DNA from: an uncultured Anaeroplasmataceae bacterium
Lineage (GTDB): Bacteria; Bacillota_I; Bacilli_A; Acholeplasmatales; Anaeroplasmataceae
NCBI GenBank assembly: GCA_910579215.1
Contig: CAJTTN010000006.1
Location: 57,376-121,375, forward strand
DNA length: 64,000 bases
Reading direction: 5' to 3'
The notes under the pieces are model-generated. The model searched no databases. It worked only from the letters and a program-made list of their open reading frames with translations, and was not told where the DNA came from. The first letter of the stretch is position 1; each line of letters starts with the position of its first letter. The translations under genes and the position numbers were made by a program. Shown one piece after another: positions 7,905-15,801 of this stretch.

Positions 7905-9899
7905 ATGATTTTGGATCTAAAGGATATTAAAAAAATTGGACCAGTTACATTAGAGCGCTTAAATGCAAATCATATTTATACGCCTAAAGATCTCCTTTTA
8001 TATTTTCCTAGAAAATATAATTATTATCAGGTGGACAATTCTAATGCCTTTTGTGGAGAGGCTTTATGCTTTAAGGCAAGGGTTGCTTCTCGACCCATAT
8101 GGATAAAGACGCATAAAAATTCTAGGGCATTTGTTTTCTATATTTTTGTAAATGAACGAAAAATAAAATGTGTAATTTATTCTAGTGATTATCTTCGGTT
8201 TAAGCTTCAAATTGGATTAGACATAATTTGTTTTGGAAAATATAAGGAAAAGGAAAATGAATTTAGTCTAAGTACAGTTTTTTTTGAAGATTTTTCTAGT
8301 CGAATTGAGTTAGATTATGGAATATTAGATATAAAAAATAAGATGCTACAAAATGCAGTAAAAAATGTTTTAGATTCGGGATTTAGTTTAGAGGATGATT
8401 TACCTATACAATTTATTGAAAAATACAGGTTAGGCTCTTTAAATGAAATTGTAAAGCTAGCACATTTTCCAAGAAATGTGCAGGATTGTGAAAGAGTTAG
8501 AAGAAGAATCCGTTATGAGGATTTCTTTTGGTATACTCTTTCATTAGAGGCTTTAAAAAAGCTTAGAAATGAAGATATAAAGCAACCTAAAATAATTAAT
8601 GAAAGTCTAATTGAAGATACAATTTCAAGTTTACCTTTTGAACTTACCATTGATCAAAGAAATGTAATTCAAGATTGCTTGCGTGATTTAAAATCAAATA
8701 AAACTATGAATCGATTGATTCAAGGAGATGTAGGTTCAGGTAAAACTATAGTAGCTTTTATTACAGCACTTGCTGCTATTACTGCTGGGTATCAGGTAGC
8801 TATAATGGTTCCTACAGAAATTCTTGCTAAACAGCATTTATTAACGATTAAAAGACTTTTTCCATTCTTGGCTTCAGAATTACTCGTTTCTTCCTTGAAA
8901 CAAAAAGAAAAAGAGGATATTTTATTTCGACTATTGCATGGGAGAGTTTCCATCTTAATTGGCACACATGCATTATTAGAGAATAAAGTTATTTTTAAAA
9001 ATTTGGGGTTAGTAGTAATTGATGAACAGCATCGTTTTGGTGTAAGGCAACGTCAAACCTTATTAAAAAAACTTAAGGGAGTTGATGCTCTATATCTCAC
9101 TGCAACCCCTATTCCAAGAACTTTAGGCTTAACCTCATTTGGTGATTTAGACCTATCCCTCATTCATACTATGCCAAAGAATAGGAGACCAGTGGAAACA
9201 AAGGTAATTTCAATGGAGGATATCTCTACCTTAGCACTGACTTTAAGAAGACATTTGGCATGTGATGAGCAAATCTATGTAGTTGTTCCCTTAATTAAAG
9301 AGAGTGAAAGCTTAGATTTTATTGATATGAATAAGGCTATGGAAATATTTGAACAGCTTTTACCAGAGGCAAAATTAGGAGTTCTCCATGGCAAAATGAA
9401 AGCAAACGAAAAAGATGAAATTATGTCTTCCTTTAAATCAGGTAAAATAGAATGTCTTTTATCTACAACGGTGATAGAGGTGGGAGTTGATGTTTCTAAT
9501 GCTACAGTAATGGTCATATTAGATGCAGAGCGATATGGACTATCTCAAATTCATCAGCTTCGTGGACGTGTTGGTAGAGGGGAAATTCAATCCTATTGTT
9601 ATCTAGTAACTACAAAAGCTTATGTGCAACGCCTAGATATTTTATCTAAAATTCAAGATGGATTTACACTTGCAGAAGAGGATTTCAAGCTGCGTGGACC
9701 AGGAGATTATTTGGGTGAAGAACAGTCAGGATTTATGAGTTTAAATTTTGATTATGAATCCAATGATGCGATTATTTGGAAATGTGCCTTAGAGGATAGC
9801 AGAGCCTATTTAGAGGAATATGGAAAGGATTTCCATAAAAATCAAAGAGTTGAAGATATTTTCAATCAGATTTCTTATAAAAAAAATAAAATAAACTAG
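7905..9899 (+). CDS. recG: ATP-dependent DNA helicase RecG
   Basis: 664 residues, a normal RecG length. RecG remodels stalled replication forks and Holliday junctions. The N-terminal wedge region with its OB fold (about 1-230) is followed by helicase domains: Walker A GDVGSGKT near residue 275, the DEQH box VIDEQHRFG, motif III TATPIPRTL, and motif VI around QLRGRVGRG. The C-terminal RecG signature LRGPGDYLGEEQSGF is present. The ATG follows aaaggagag. It lies between fakA and plsX, the same order as in B. subtilis. Confidence 0.97.
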   Translation: MILDLKDIKKIGPVTLERLNANHIYTPKDLLLYFPRKYNYYQVDNSNAFCGEALCFKARVASRPIWIKTHKNSRAFVFYIFVNERKIKCVIYSSDYLRFKLQIGLDIICFGKYKEKENEFSLSTVFFEDFSSRIELDYGILDIKNKMLQNAVKNVLDSGFSLEDDLPIQFIEKYRLGSLNEIVKLAHFPRNVQDCERVRRRIRYEDFFWYTLSLEALKKLRNEDIKQPKIINESLIEDTISSLPFELTIDQRNVIQDCLRDLKSNKTMNRLIQGDVGSGKTIVAFITALAAITAGYQVAIMVPTEILAKQHLLTIKRLFPFLASELLVSSLKQKEKEDILFRLLHGRVSILIGTHALLENKVIFKNLGLVVIDEQHRFGVRQRQTLLKKLKGVDALYLTATPIPRTLGLTSFGDLDLSLIHTMPKNRRPVETKVISMEDISTLALTLRRHLACDEQIYVVVPLIKESESLDFIDMNKAMEIFEQLLPEAKLGVLHGKMKANEKDEIMSSFKSGKIECLLSTTVIEVGVDVSNATVMVILDAERYGLSQIHQLRGRVGRGEIQSYCYLVTTKAYVQRLDILSKIQDGFTLAEEDFKLRGPGDYLGEEQSGFMSLNFDYESNDAIIWKCALEDSRAYLEEYGKDFHKNQRVEDIFNQISYKKNKIN

Positions 9900-9948
9900 T
9901 TTTTATTTGGGTAAAATGCTAAAATTATAATTAAGTTGGAGGAATTTT

Positions 9949-10965
9949 ATGATTAAATTAGCAATAGATGCCAATGGTGGCGATTATGGTGTAAATACTA
10001 CGGTACTTGGTAGTATGATGGCCATTCAAAAATTTAAGGATTTAGAAATAATACTATATGGAGATGAGGATAAAATAAAGCCTCTTTTGAAGGATTCCAC
10101 AAGAATTCAAATTGTACATACTCCTGAAGTAATTCCTATGGGAGAGCATGATCCAGTTAAAGCAATACGTACTCTAAAGAATGCTTCCTTATGTTTAGCA
10201 ATGAAAGCTTGTAAAAATGGAGATGCCGATGCTTGTGTGACAAGCGGTCCTACACAATGTGTTGTTGTAGGGGCTCATTTGTTAGTTCGTAGATTACCTC
10301 AAATGGAAAGAGTTGCGTTATGTCCTTTTGTTCCAAATTTGGATGGGCATCCAAGATTGTTATTGGATGTTGGAGCTAATGTGGAATTAAGAAAGGAGCA
10401 TTTAGGTAGCTTAGCCATTTTTGCCTCCGTTGTTTCAAAAGAGGTTTTAAAGGTTCAAGAGCCTAAAGTGGGATTGCTTAATATTGGATCAGAGCCTGGT
10501 AAAGGTAGGGAAATTGAAAAAGAAGCCTATGATTACCTGAATGACTTAAAGGAAATTAATTTTTATGGAAATATTGAACCTACAGAGATGATAAATTGTC
10601 CATGTGATGTTGTTGTTACGGATGGATTTTCAGGTAATATTTGCTTGAAATCCATTGAAGGAACTGCAAAGGGGATGGCTACTATGCTATCCGAAGAAAT
10701 CAAATCCTCCTTGGGTGGAAAAATAGGCTATTTATTTATGCGTAAAAATTTAAAAAGATTTAAAAAGCGTATGAGTACTAAGGAGGTTGGAGGTGCTATG
10801 CTATTTGGTCTTTCAAAGATTGTAGTAAAAGCACATGGTAACTCAGATCCTTTTGCTTACTTTCATGCCATACGCTTAGCCTATGAAATGGCTTCTGCTA
10901 AAATCATAGAAAAGGTAGTAGAAAAATTGCCTAAATTTGAGGAGAAGAATGAAGAAACGATATAG
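9949..10965 (+). CDS. plsX: Phosphate acyltransferase PlsX
   Basis: 338 residues. PlsX interconverts acyl-ACP and acyl-phosphate for phospholipid synthesis at the membrane face. Family features include the N-terminal IDANGGDYG, PEVIPMGEHDPVKAIR, NIGSEPGKG, and DVVVTDGFSGNICLKS. The Shine-Dalgarno ttggagg precedes the ATG. In many Firmicutes plsX is followed by fabD, fabG and acpP; here a four-helix membrane protein and rnc follow instead. Together with FakA, this suggests that exogenous fatty acids could feed lipid synthesis, but fab genes could be elsewhere. Confidence 0.96.
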   Translation: MIKLAIDANGGDYGVNTTVLGSMMAIQKFKDLEIILYGDEDKIKPLLKDSTRIQIVHTPEVIPMGEHDPVKAIRTLKNASLCLAMKACKNGDADACVTSGPTQCVVVGAHLLVRRLPQMERVALCPFVPNLDGHPRLLLDVGANVELRKEHLGSLAIFASVVSKEVLKVQEPKVGLLNIGSEPGKGREIEKEAYDYLNDLKEINFYGNIEPTEMINCPCDVVVTDGFSGNICLKSIEGTAKGMATMLSEEIKSSLGGKIGYLFMRKNLKRFKKRMSTKEVGGAMLFGLSKIVVKAHGNSDPFAYFHAIRLAYEMASAKIIEKVVEKLPKFEEKNEETI

Positions 10966-11704
10966 AGTTTTAATATATATTGGATTAATTTTATATGTTA
11001 TTGGTGGATTTTTACTTACGGCGTATACAAAAAATATTATCTATATTATTATTGTATTTGCTAGTTTTTTCGTCCTAGCAATTTTGGCAACTCCTTTATA
11101 TATTATTAGAATTCGAAAGGAATTTAAAAGACAAGAAAAACTCTCTGTTGATGAGGCTATTGAGGAAATTAACGATAAAGAGGGATACAATCAATTGGAA
11201 TATAGTGTGCATCAAATCAAATCTGTGGTCGATACCTGGAAGCTTAGCAGTAAGGCTGATATTATAAAAGGTCTATTGTTTTTGATTTTCTTTATAGGTT
11301 GTATAATTGCTTTTGTCATCTTTATGTCTATGGAGAAGTTTGTTCTTGGGATTGTATTTTTTTGCTTGGCGGTAGGAGAAATTTTATGTGCTTTTATTGT
11401 GGTAAAGATTTTGGAAACGAAAGCCATTCTTCCTAAGAAAAAGGAAAAGCTTAGAAATGATATTGCTGTTGTGTTAGGCACAACAATATCAAGTCAATCC
11501 TCTACAGGAAATAGACATCATACTATTGGAGATACTACCTATAAGGTGTTTCTAAAAATAGGGGATCAAAGATTTGTTACTTATAGCAAAGAATATTATG
11601 AAATTGGAGATAAACTAAGGGTTTGTATAAATATAAAGAATGCGAAAAAAGTTTATATCGTAGAAAAAATAAAGGATATAGTAGATATTGAAGAAAATTT
11701 TTAG
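10949..11704 (+). CDS. Four-helix membrane protein of unknown function
   Basis: 251 residues from the ATG at 10949, which overlaps the end of plsX by 17 bases and is preceded by gaggaga. Four hydrophobic segments are visible: about 8-28, 31-52, 108-131 and 134-157. They are arranged as two hairpins separated by a charged stretch rich in Lys and Glu, with a soluble C-terminal domain of about 90 residues. I do not recognise the family. Translational coupling with plsX and rnc suggests co-expression but not function. It occupies the position where fab/acpP genes are found in relatives. Confidence 0.75.
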   Translation: MKKRYRVLIYIGLILYVIGGFLLTAYTKNIIYIIIVFASFFVLAILATPLYIIRIRKEFKRQEKLSVDEAIEEINDKEGYNQLEYSVHQIKSVVDTWKLSSKADIIKGLLFLIFFIGCIIAFVIFMSMEKFVLGIVFFCLAVGEILCAFIVVKILETKAILPKKKEKLRNDIAVVLGTTISSQSSTGNRHHTIGDTTYKVFLKIGDQRFVTYSKEYYEIGDKLRVCINIKNAKKVYIVEKIKDIVDIEENF

Positions 11705-11716
11705 GAGATGATAAAG

Positions 11717-12382
11717 ATGGATTTATCCGAATTAGAAAATAAATTGCAGTATCAATTTCATAATCTTGATTTATTAAAGACAGCTTTAACACATTCCTCT
11801 TATGCAAATGAGCATGGAGTGGAATGTAATGAACGACTAGAGTATTTAGGAGACGCAGTTTTACAGCTATGCATGTCATATTTTTTGTATCAAAATCTTC
11901 ATTTGGATGAAGGAGCATTATCTAAGACAAGAGCAAAGGCTGTATGTGAGGAAGCACTAAATATTTATGCGGAAAAATTAGATCTTTCCCAATATTTATC
12001 CTTGGGAAATGGTGAGGAGCATAGCGGTGGACGTAATCGACCTGCTATTATAGCTGATGCCTTTGAGGCGATGCTTGGAGCTATTCTTTTAGATTCTAAT
12101 TTTGAGGTAGTTTATAAAATATTTAATCATATTGTTCTTCCCTATAAGGATATAGTTTTAAAATTTAAGGATTATAAGTCTACGTTTCAGGAAAAGGTTC
12201 AAGCAGATAAGCGAACACTTCATTATGAAATAGTTCATGAGGAAGGACCAGCGAATGATAAAACCTATGAGGCAGTTGTTTATATGGATGATATTTTAAT
12301 GGGACGTGGAAGAGGTAAAACAAAGAAAGAAGCAGAACAAAATGCTGCAAAAGAGGCTTTAAAGAAGGAAGCAAGAAGCTGA
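11717..12382 (+). CDS. rnc: Ribonuclease III
   Basis: 221 residues. RNase III cuts double-stranded RNA, including rRNA precursors. The catalytic domain shows NERLEYLGDAVLQL and the metal-binding DAFEAMLGAILLD. The C-terminal double-stranded RNA-binding domain (about 150-220) ends with GRGKTKKEAEQNAAKEAL. The start at 11717 (MDLSELENK) was preferred over the ATG nine bases earlier because the latter abuts the aggag Shine-Dalgarno with no spacing. Confidence 0.96.
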   Translation: MDLSELENKLQYQFHNLDLLKTALTHSSYANEHGVECNERLEYLGDAVLQLCMSYFLYQNLHLDEGALSKTRAKAVCEEALNIYAEKLDLSQYLSLGNGEEHSGGRNRPAIIADAFEAMLGAILLDSNFEVVYKIFNHIVLPYKDIVLKFKDYKSTFQEKVQADKRTLHYEIVHEEGPANDKTYEAVVYMDDILMGRGRGKTKKEAEQNAAKEALKKEARS

Positions 12383-12412
12383 ATCCTTTCATATAATACA
12401 TTGGTGATGTAT

Positions 12413-13042
12413 ATGCAAATGGCCATTATTGGTATTTGTGGAAAGATGGGAAGCAATGTATATGAATATTATAAAGAGGAATTTGATATTGTAGGTATAG
12501 ATGTTAAGCAGCATCCTAAGGTTAAAACGTTTCATTCTGCTAAAGAAATTTTAGATAAGGTAGATGTTGTTGTAGATTTCTCTTCTCCAGATGCCTATGA
12601 GCTGTTGATAGAGTCTATGAATTTAGGGTGTCCTATTCTAAGTGGTACAACGGGCTATAGCTTTGCTCAAATTGAGCAGCTTTATGAGCTTGCAAAGCAA
12701 AAGGAAATTTCTTTTTTGTGGAAAGCAAACTATGCTAAAGGAATAGATTTATTTACTAAGCTACTGAAGGAGTGTCATAAGGAGTTTGAAATTTTAGATT
12801 TTGTAGAAATTCATGCTACGTCAAAGAAAGATGCACCTAGTGGAACAGCAAAGGTTTTAGCCCGTAGCTTAAATATATCAGAAGATAAAATCCAATCCTT
12901 ACGATTAAATCAGGCGCCTGCAATTCATGAAATTATCTTTTCCTCTTTGGATGAACGTGTTTATCTACGTCATGAAATTTTAAATAAAAAAGCCTTTTTA
13001 ACTGGATTTGATGAGGAATTAAGGAAAAGACTTAGGAGTTGA
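12413..13042 (+). CDS. dapB: 4-hydroxy-tetrahydrodipicolinate reductase, short form
   Basis: About 209 residues, clearly shorter than the usual 240-270. DapB performs the NAD(P)H reduction after DapA in lysine/diaminopimelate synthesis. Visible motifs are the nucleotide loop GICGKMGSN, VDFSSPDAY, GTTGYS and KKDAPSGTAK. The conserved His-His of the active site reads EIHATSKKDAPSG, so the second His is Ala. The ATG at 12413 has GGTGAT four bases upstream; the ATG at 12419 is also possible. The gene sits between rnc and dnaD, while dapA lies 32 kb away. Confidence 0.88.
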   Translation: MQMAIIGICGKMGSNVYEYYKEEFDIVGIDVKQHPKVKTFHSAKEILDKVDVVVDFSSPDAYELLIESMNLGCPILSGTTGYSFAQIEQLYELAKQKEISFLWKANYAKGIDLFTKLLKECHKEFEILDFVEIHATSKKDAPSGTAKVLARSLNISEDKIQSLRLNQAPAIHEIIFSSLDERVYLRHEILNKKAFLTGFDEELRKRLRS

Positions 13043-13047
13043 TGTAT

Positions 13048-13647
13048 ATGTTAGAAAAACTATATAAAAAGGGATATTTGAATTATGAGAAGCTTATTTT
13101 AGAAAATGCCAAGGCATTAGGTCTAAATGCAGAAGAAGGTTTTTTATTAATTCATATTTTAAAGAATTATTTGATAACAAATACATTAGCTATTTCTGAT
13201 ATAGCAAAGCAGGTATTGCTTACCCCTGCAAAGCTGGACAAGCTTATTGCCTCCTTAATGGAGCGAGGATATTATGAGGTTTATTTATCCTATGATAATG
13301 GGAAGGGAACAGAATGTATTTCTTTTCAACCTTTGTTTAAGAAATTAGAATATCTTTTAGAACAAAAAACAGTACCTGATACTTATAATATAGAAAAAAC
13401 AATACAGTACATTACAGCTAAAATGAATCGAGTGTTGATTGCATCTGAATTAGAAGCTTTACAGAGTCTTATGATGGAGGATCGTTATTCCTATGATCAA
13501 ATTGCTGCAGTGGTGGATTCTATTATTGCTTCTAAAAAAACTTTATCTATGAAAAGTATTTTACAGGGACTTTCTAATAAAGTATATGATGTTCATCCAT
13601 CTAAGGAGGCACCCCAAGCCTTTAAGGATTTTATAAAGAGGATATAA
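13048..13647 (+). CDS. dnaD: DnaD-family replication initiation protein
   Basis: 199 residues. DnaD helps load the replicative helicase in low-GC Gram-positives. The N-terminal winged-helix region (about 20-95) and a C-terminal DnaD/DDBH2-like helical domain (YSYDQIAAVVDSI) are recognisable though divergent. Placement immediately upstream of nth matches the B. subtilis dnaD-nth pair and strengthens the call. The start at 13048 has taggag nine bases upstream; the ATG at 13042 would leave only three bases. Confidence 0.85.
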   Translation: MLEKLYKKGYLNYEKLILENAKALGLNAEEGFLLIHILKNYLITNTLAISDIAKQVLLTPAKLDKLIASLMERGYYEVYLSYDNGKGTECISFQPLFKKLEYLLEQKTVPDTYNIEKTIQYITAKMNRVLIASELEALQSLMMEDRYSYDQIAAVVDSIIASKKTLSMKSILQGLSNKVYDVHPSKEAPQAFKDFIKRI

Positions 13648-13649
13648 AT

Positions 13650-14279
13650 ATGAATCAAGTGTGTTCTAATGAAATTTTAAATGAAATACGTAAAATTATC
13701 CCTAATCCAAAATGTGAGCTTAAGTATTCTAATTTATTTGAATTACTTTGTGCAGTTATGATTTCTAGTCAGACGACAGATAAGCGTGTGAATCAAGTAA
13801 CACCAACTTTATTTTTAAAATATCCTACGCCTCAGGCTTTATCCATGGCAAAGTATGAAGAGGTTTATGAGATTATTCAATCCTTGGGCTTTGCTAAAAT
13901 GAAAGCAAAAAATCTAATTGCAATGGCTAATCGCCTACATACAGTTTATAAGGATGAGGTTCCTAAAACCTTAGAGGAGCTTCAAACCTTAAATGGTGTA
14001 GGAAGAAAGACTGCCAGTGTCATATTAGCAGAAGGATATAAAATTCCTGCCATGCCAGTAGATACTCATCTAGAGCGTATGGCAAAGCGTTTTGGGTATA
14101 CAGATGAAACAGCAACTGTAGTGGAAGCAGAAGCAGCATATCGCAAATATATACCTGAAGAGGAATGGATTGAGGCCCATCATCTTTTGTTATTGTTTGG
14201 AAGGTATTATTGTAAAGCCTTGCATCCTGCATGTGACTCCTGTACATTAAAAAAATATTGTAATAAAATTGATAAGTAG
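13650..14279 (+). CDS. nth: Endonuclease III
   Basis: 209 residues. A base-excision repair glycosylase/AP lyase for oxidised pyrimidines. The helix-hairpin-helix with catalytic Lys (LNGVGRKTA), the catalytic Asp in MPVDTHLERM, and the C-terminal 4Fe-4S ligands in the pattern C-x6-C-x2-C-x5-C (CKALHPACDSCTLKKYC) are all present. It begins two bases after the dnaD stop. Confidence 0.97.
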   Translation: MNQVCSNEILNEIRKIIPNPKCELKYSNLFELLCAVMISSQTTDKRVNQVTPTLFLKYPTPQALSMAKYEEVYEIIQSLGFAKMKAKNLIAMANRLHTVYKDEVPKTLEELQTLNGVGRKTASVILAEGYKIPAMPVDTHLERMAKRFGYTDETATVVEAEAAYRKYIPEEEWIEAHHLLLLFGRYYCKALHPACDSCTLKKYCNKIDK

Positions 14280-14300
14280 AAGAGGATTCTACTTTTTTTT
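14275..14300 (+). terminator. Terminator after nth
   Basis: agtagaa/ttctact, 7-bp stem with loop gagga, then eight T. The stem overlaps the nth stop codon. Confidence 0.85.
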
Positions 14301-14335
14301 CTCTTAATAGGTGATATGCTCATATTGGTGATTTT

Positions 14336-14509
14336 ATGAAAGCAAAATTATTTGATTTTGAGCATGAGGCTGATTTAGAAGAGGCCTTGAATAAATTTTT
14401 TTCCGAGCATCCGAAAATGGAGATAAAGAACATATCCTACCAAACCAGCCATTTTGCTATCAATGGAGAACAAATTTATTCTTTTTCCTGTTTATTGGTT
14501 TATAAGTAA
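14336..14509 (+). CDS. Small Cse60-like protein
   Basis: 57 residues beginning MKAKLFDFEHEADLEEALN and ending SFSCLLVYK. The FD.EHE.DLE..LN pattern, the GEQIYSFS segment and the size match the Cse60 family, small proteins first noted in Bacillus sporulation regulons, whose biochemical role is not known. The start has ATTGGTGAT four bases upstream. The gene stands alone after the nth terminator. No other sporulation gene appears in the window, so a sporulation role is not implied. Confidence 0.75.
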   Translation: MKAKLFDFEHEADLEEALNKFFSEHPKMEIKNISYQTSHFAINGEQIYSFSCLLVYK

Positions 14510-14619
14510 AATAAATTCAATAAAAAATTATTATTTTATCAAAACTTTTTTTCTTTTCTTCCCAATTTAATCAAGATATAATAGAAGTGCTAAAAAAGTG
14601 GGTAAAAAGGAGAATAAAA

Positions 14620-15801
14620 ATGAAGAAAAATATTTTTATTGATGAAATAAAACGTAGAGGAAAAGTAGATGAAAATGCCTATAGTATGATAGGGACAGAG
14701 TTAAAAAGAGTTAGAACAAGTCAATCTCAAACCCTATCTTCTATTGCAGGTGATTTATGTTCAGTATCCTATTTATGTAAAATAGAAAAGGCACAGTTAA
14801 AGCCAAATCGATACATGTTAAATGAGATATGTAAAAAATTGCATTTAGAATCTCCTAAATTAGATTTATTATTTGAATTAAAGAACTTGTTATTAAAACT
14901 TGTAAAATATTACTATGCAAGAGATTTTGAAGAAGTAAAAAAACTTTATGAGACCTGTAAGGATTTAGATAATTATAGAACCAAGCTTATTTTCTTAATC
15001 TATTATATAACCTTTTATATGCTTCAAGAGGCAAATGAGGTTTCAAAGGAATTGTTCAAAATAACTAGCGAAATGCTAGATGATGAGCTTAGTATATTTT
15101 TAGTTTTTTATTCTATTCTGAAATATTATGATGAATGTTATAATGAAACCATTGATAATCTTAAGCAGCTAAGCTCTATATATTATCTTGATGATACCTT
15201 AGGAAAAATAGCCTCTGTCCTGTGTTTGGAGTGCTATGTTAAAATCAATAGTCCAATGACCTTGCTTCATAGTCAAAAGCTTTTAGATTTGTTTTTAAAA
15301 TCATCTGAATTCTCAAAGGCTGAGTATGTTCGATATTTACAAACATTATATATGATTCATAATTCAATGCTTGAAAGTGCTGTTGTAGAGCTAGAATTTA
15401 TCAAGGATAAAGAATTTAAAAATACATTAGAGTTTTATTATGATATTAAAAATCAAACTCTACAAAATAAAGAGCATTATAAAAATTTACGACCCTTTGC
15501 AAGACTCATCTATATTCACTTGTTTGAGCCGAAAAAATATATAGAGGCATTTTTTAATCAAAATAAAAATGATTTTTATATGTGTGATTTTAGCTATAAT
15601 ATTGCAAACTATTTTACTTTTAGTGATGATAAGGAAAGGTATAAGGAATTAACGGATGTAATCATCCCTAATATATTGCAGACAAAGGATTATATTGATA
15701 AGCTCTTTTTTTTACGTGAATTTTGTCGAATTAGCAAGAAATATGGGAGATACAAATGCTTTTGTAACGCATATTCAGATTTAGAGGGAGAAATTTTATA
15801 A
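14620..15801 (+). CDS. XRE-type helix-turn-helix regulator with TPR-like C terminus
   Basis: 393 residues from the ATG at 14620, which has aaaaggag eight bases upstream; an earlier GTG lacks such a site. A Cro/C1-type helix-turn-helix lies at about 20-75 (IGTELKRVRTSQSQTLSSIAG, split by SYLCKIEKAQLKP). The remainder is helical and Tyr/Leu-rich, like the TPR sensor domains of Rgg/PlcR-type regulators. TATAAT at 14577-14582 is a likely -10 element, but the -35 is weak. Its stop overlaps the start of the next gene (TAATG), so regulator and exported protein are translated together, suggesting that they work as a pair. Confidence 0.8.
   Translation: MKKNIFIDEIKRRGKVDENAYSMIGTELKRVRTSQSQTLSSIAGDLCSVSYLCKIEKAQLKPNRYMLNEICKKLHLESPKLDLLFELKNLLLKLVKYYYARDFEEVKKLYETCKDLDNYRTKLIFLIYYITFYMLQEANEVSKELFKITSEMLDDELSIFLVFYSILKYYDECYNETIDNLKQLSSIYYLDDTLGKIASVLCLECYVKINSPMTLLHSQKLLDLFLKSSEFSKAEYVRYLQTLYMIHNSMLESAVVELEFIKDKEFKNTLEFYYDIKNQTLQNKEHYKNLRPFARLIYIHLFEPKKYIEAFFNQNKNDFYMCDFSYNIANYFTFSDDKERYKELTDVIIPNILQTKDYIDKLFFLREFCRISKKYGRYKCFCNAYSDLEGEIL

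Noticed and set aside
12380..13042. Mycoplasma-type code with TGA as Trp
   Set aside because: TGA ends rnc, dapB and other genes at expected positions, and Trp codons inside conserved motifs are TGG.
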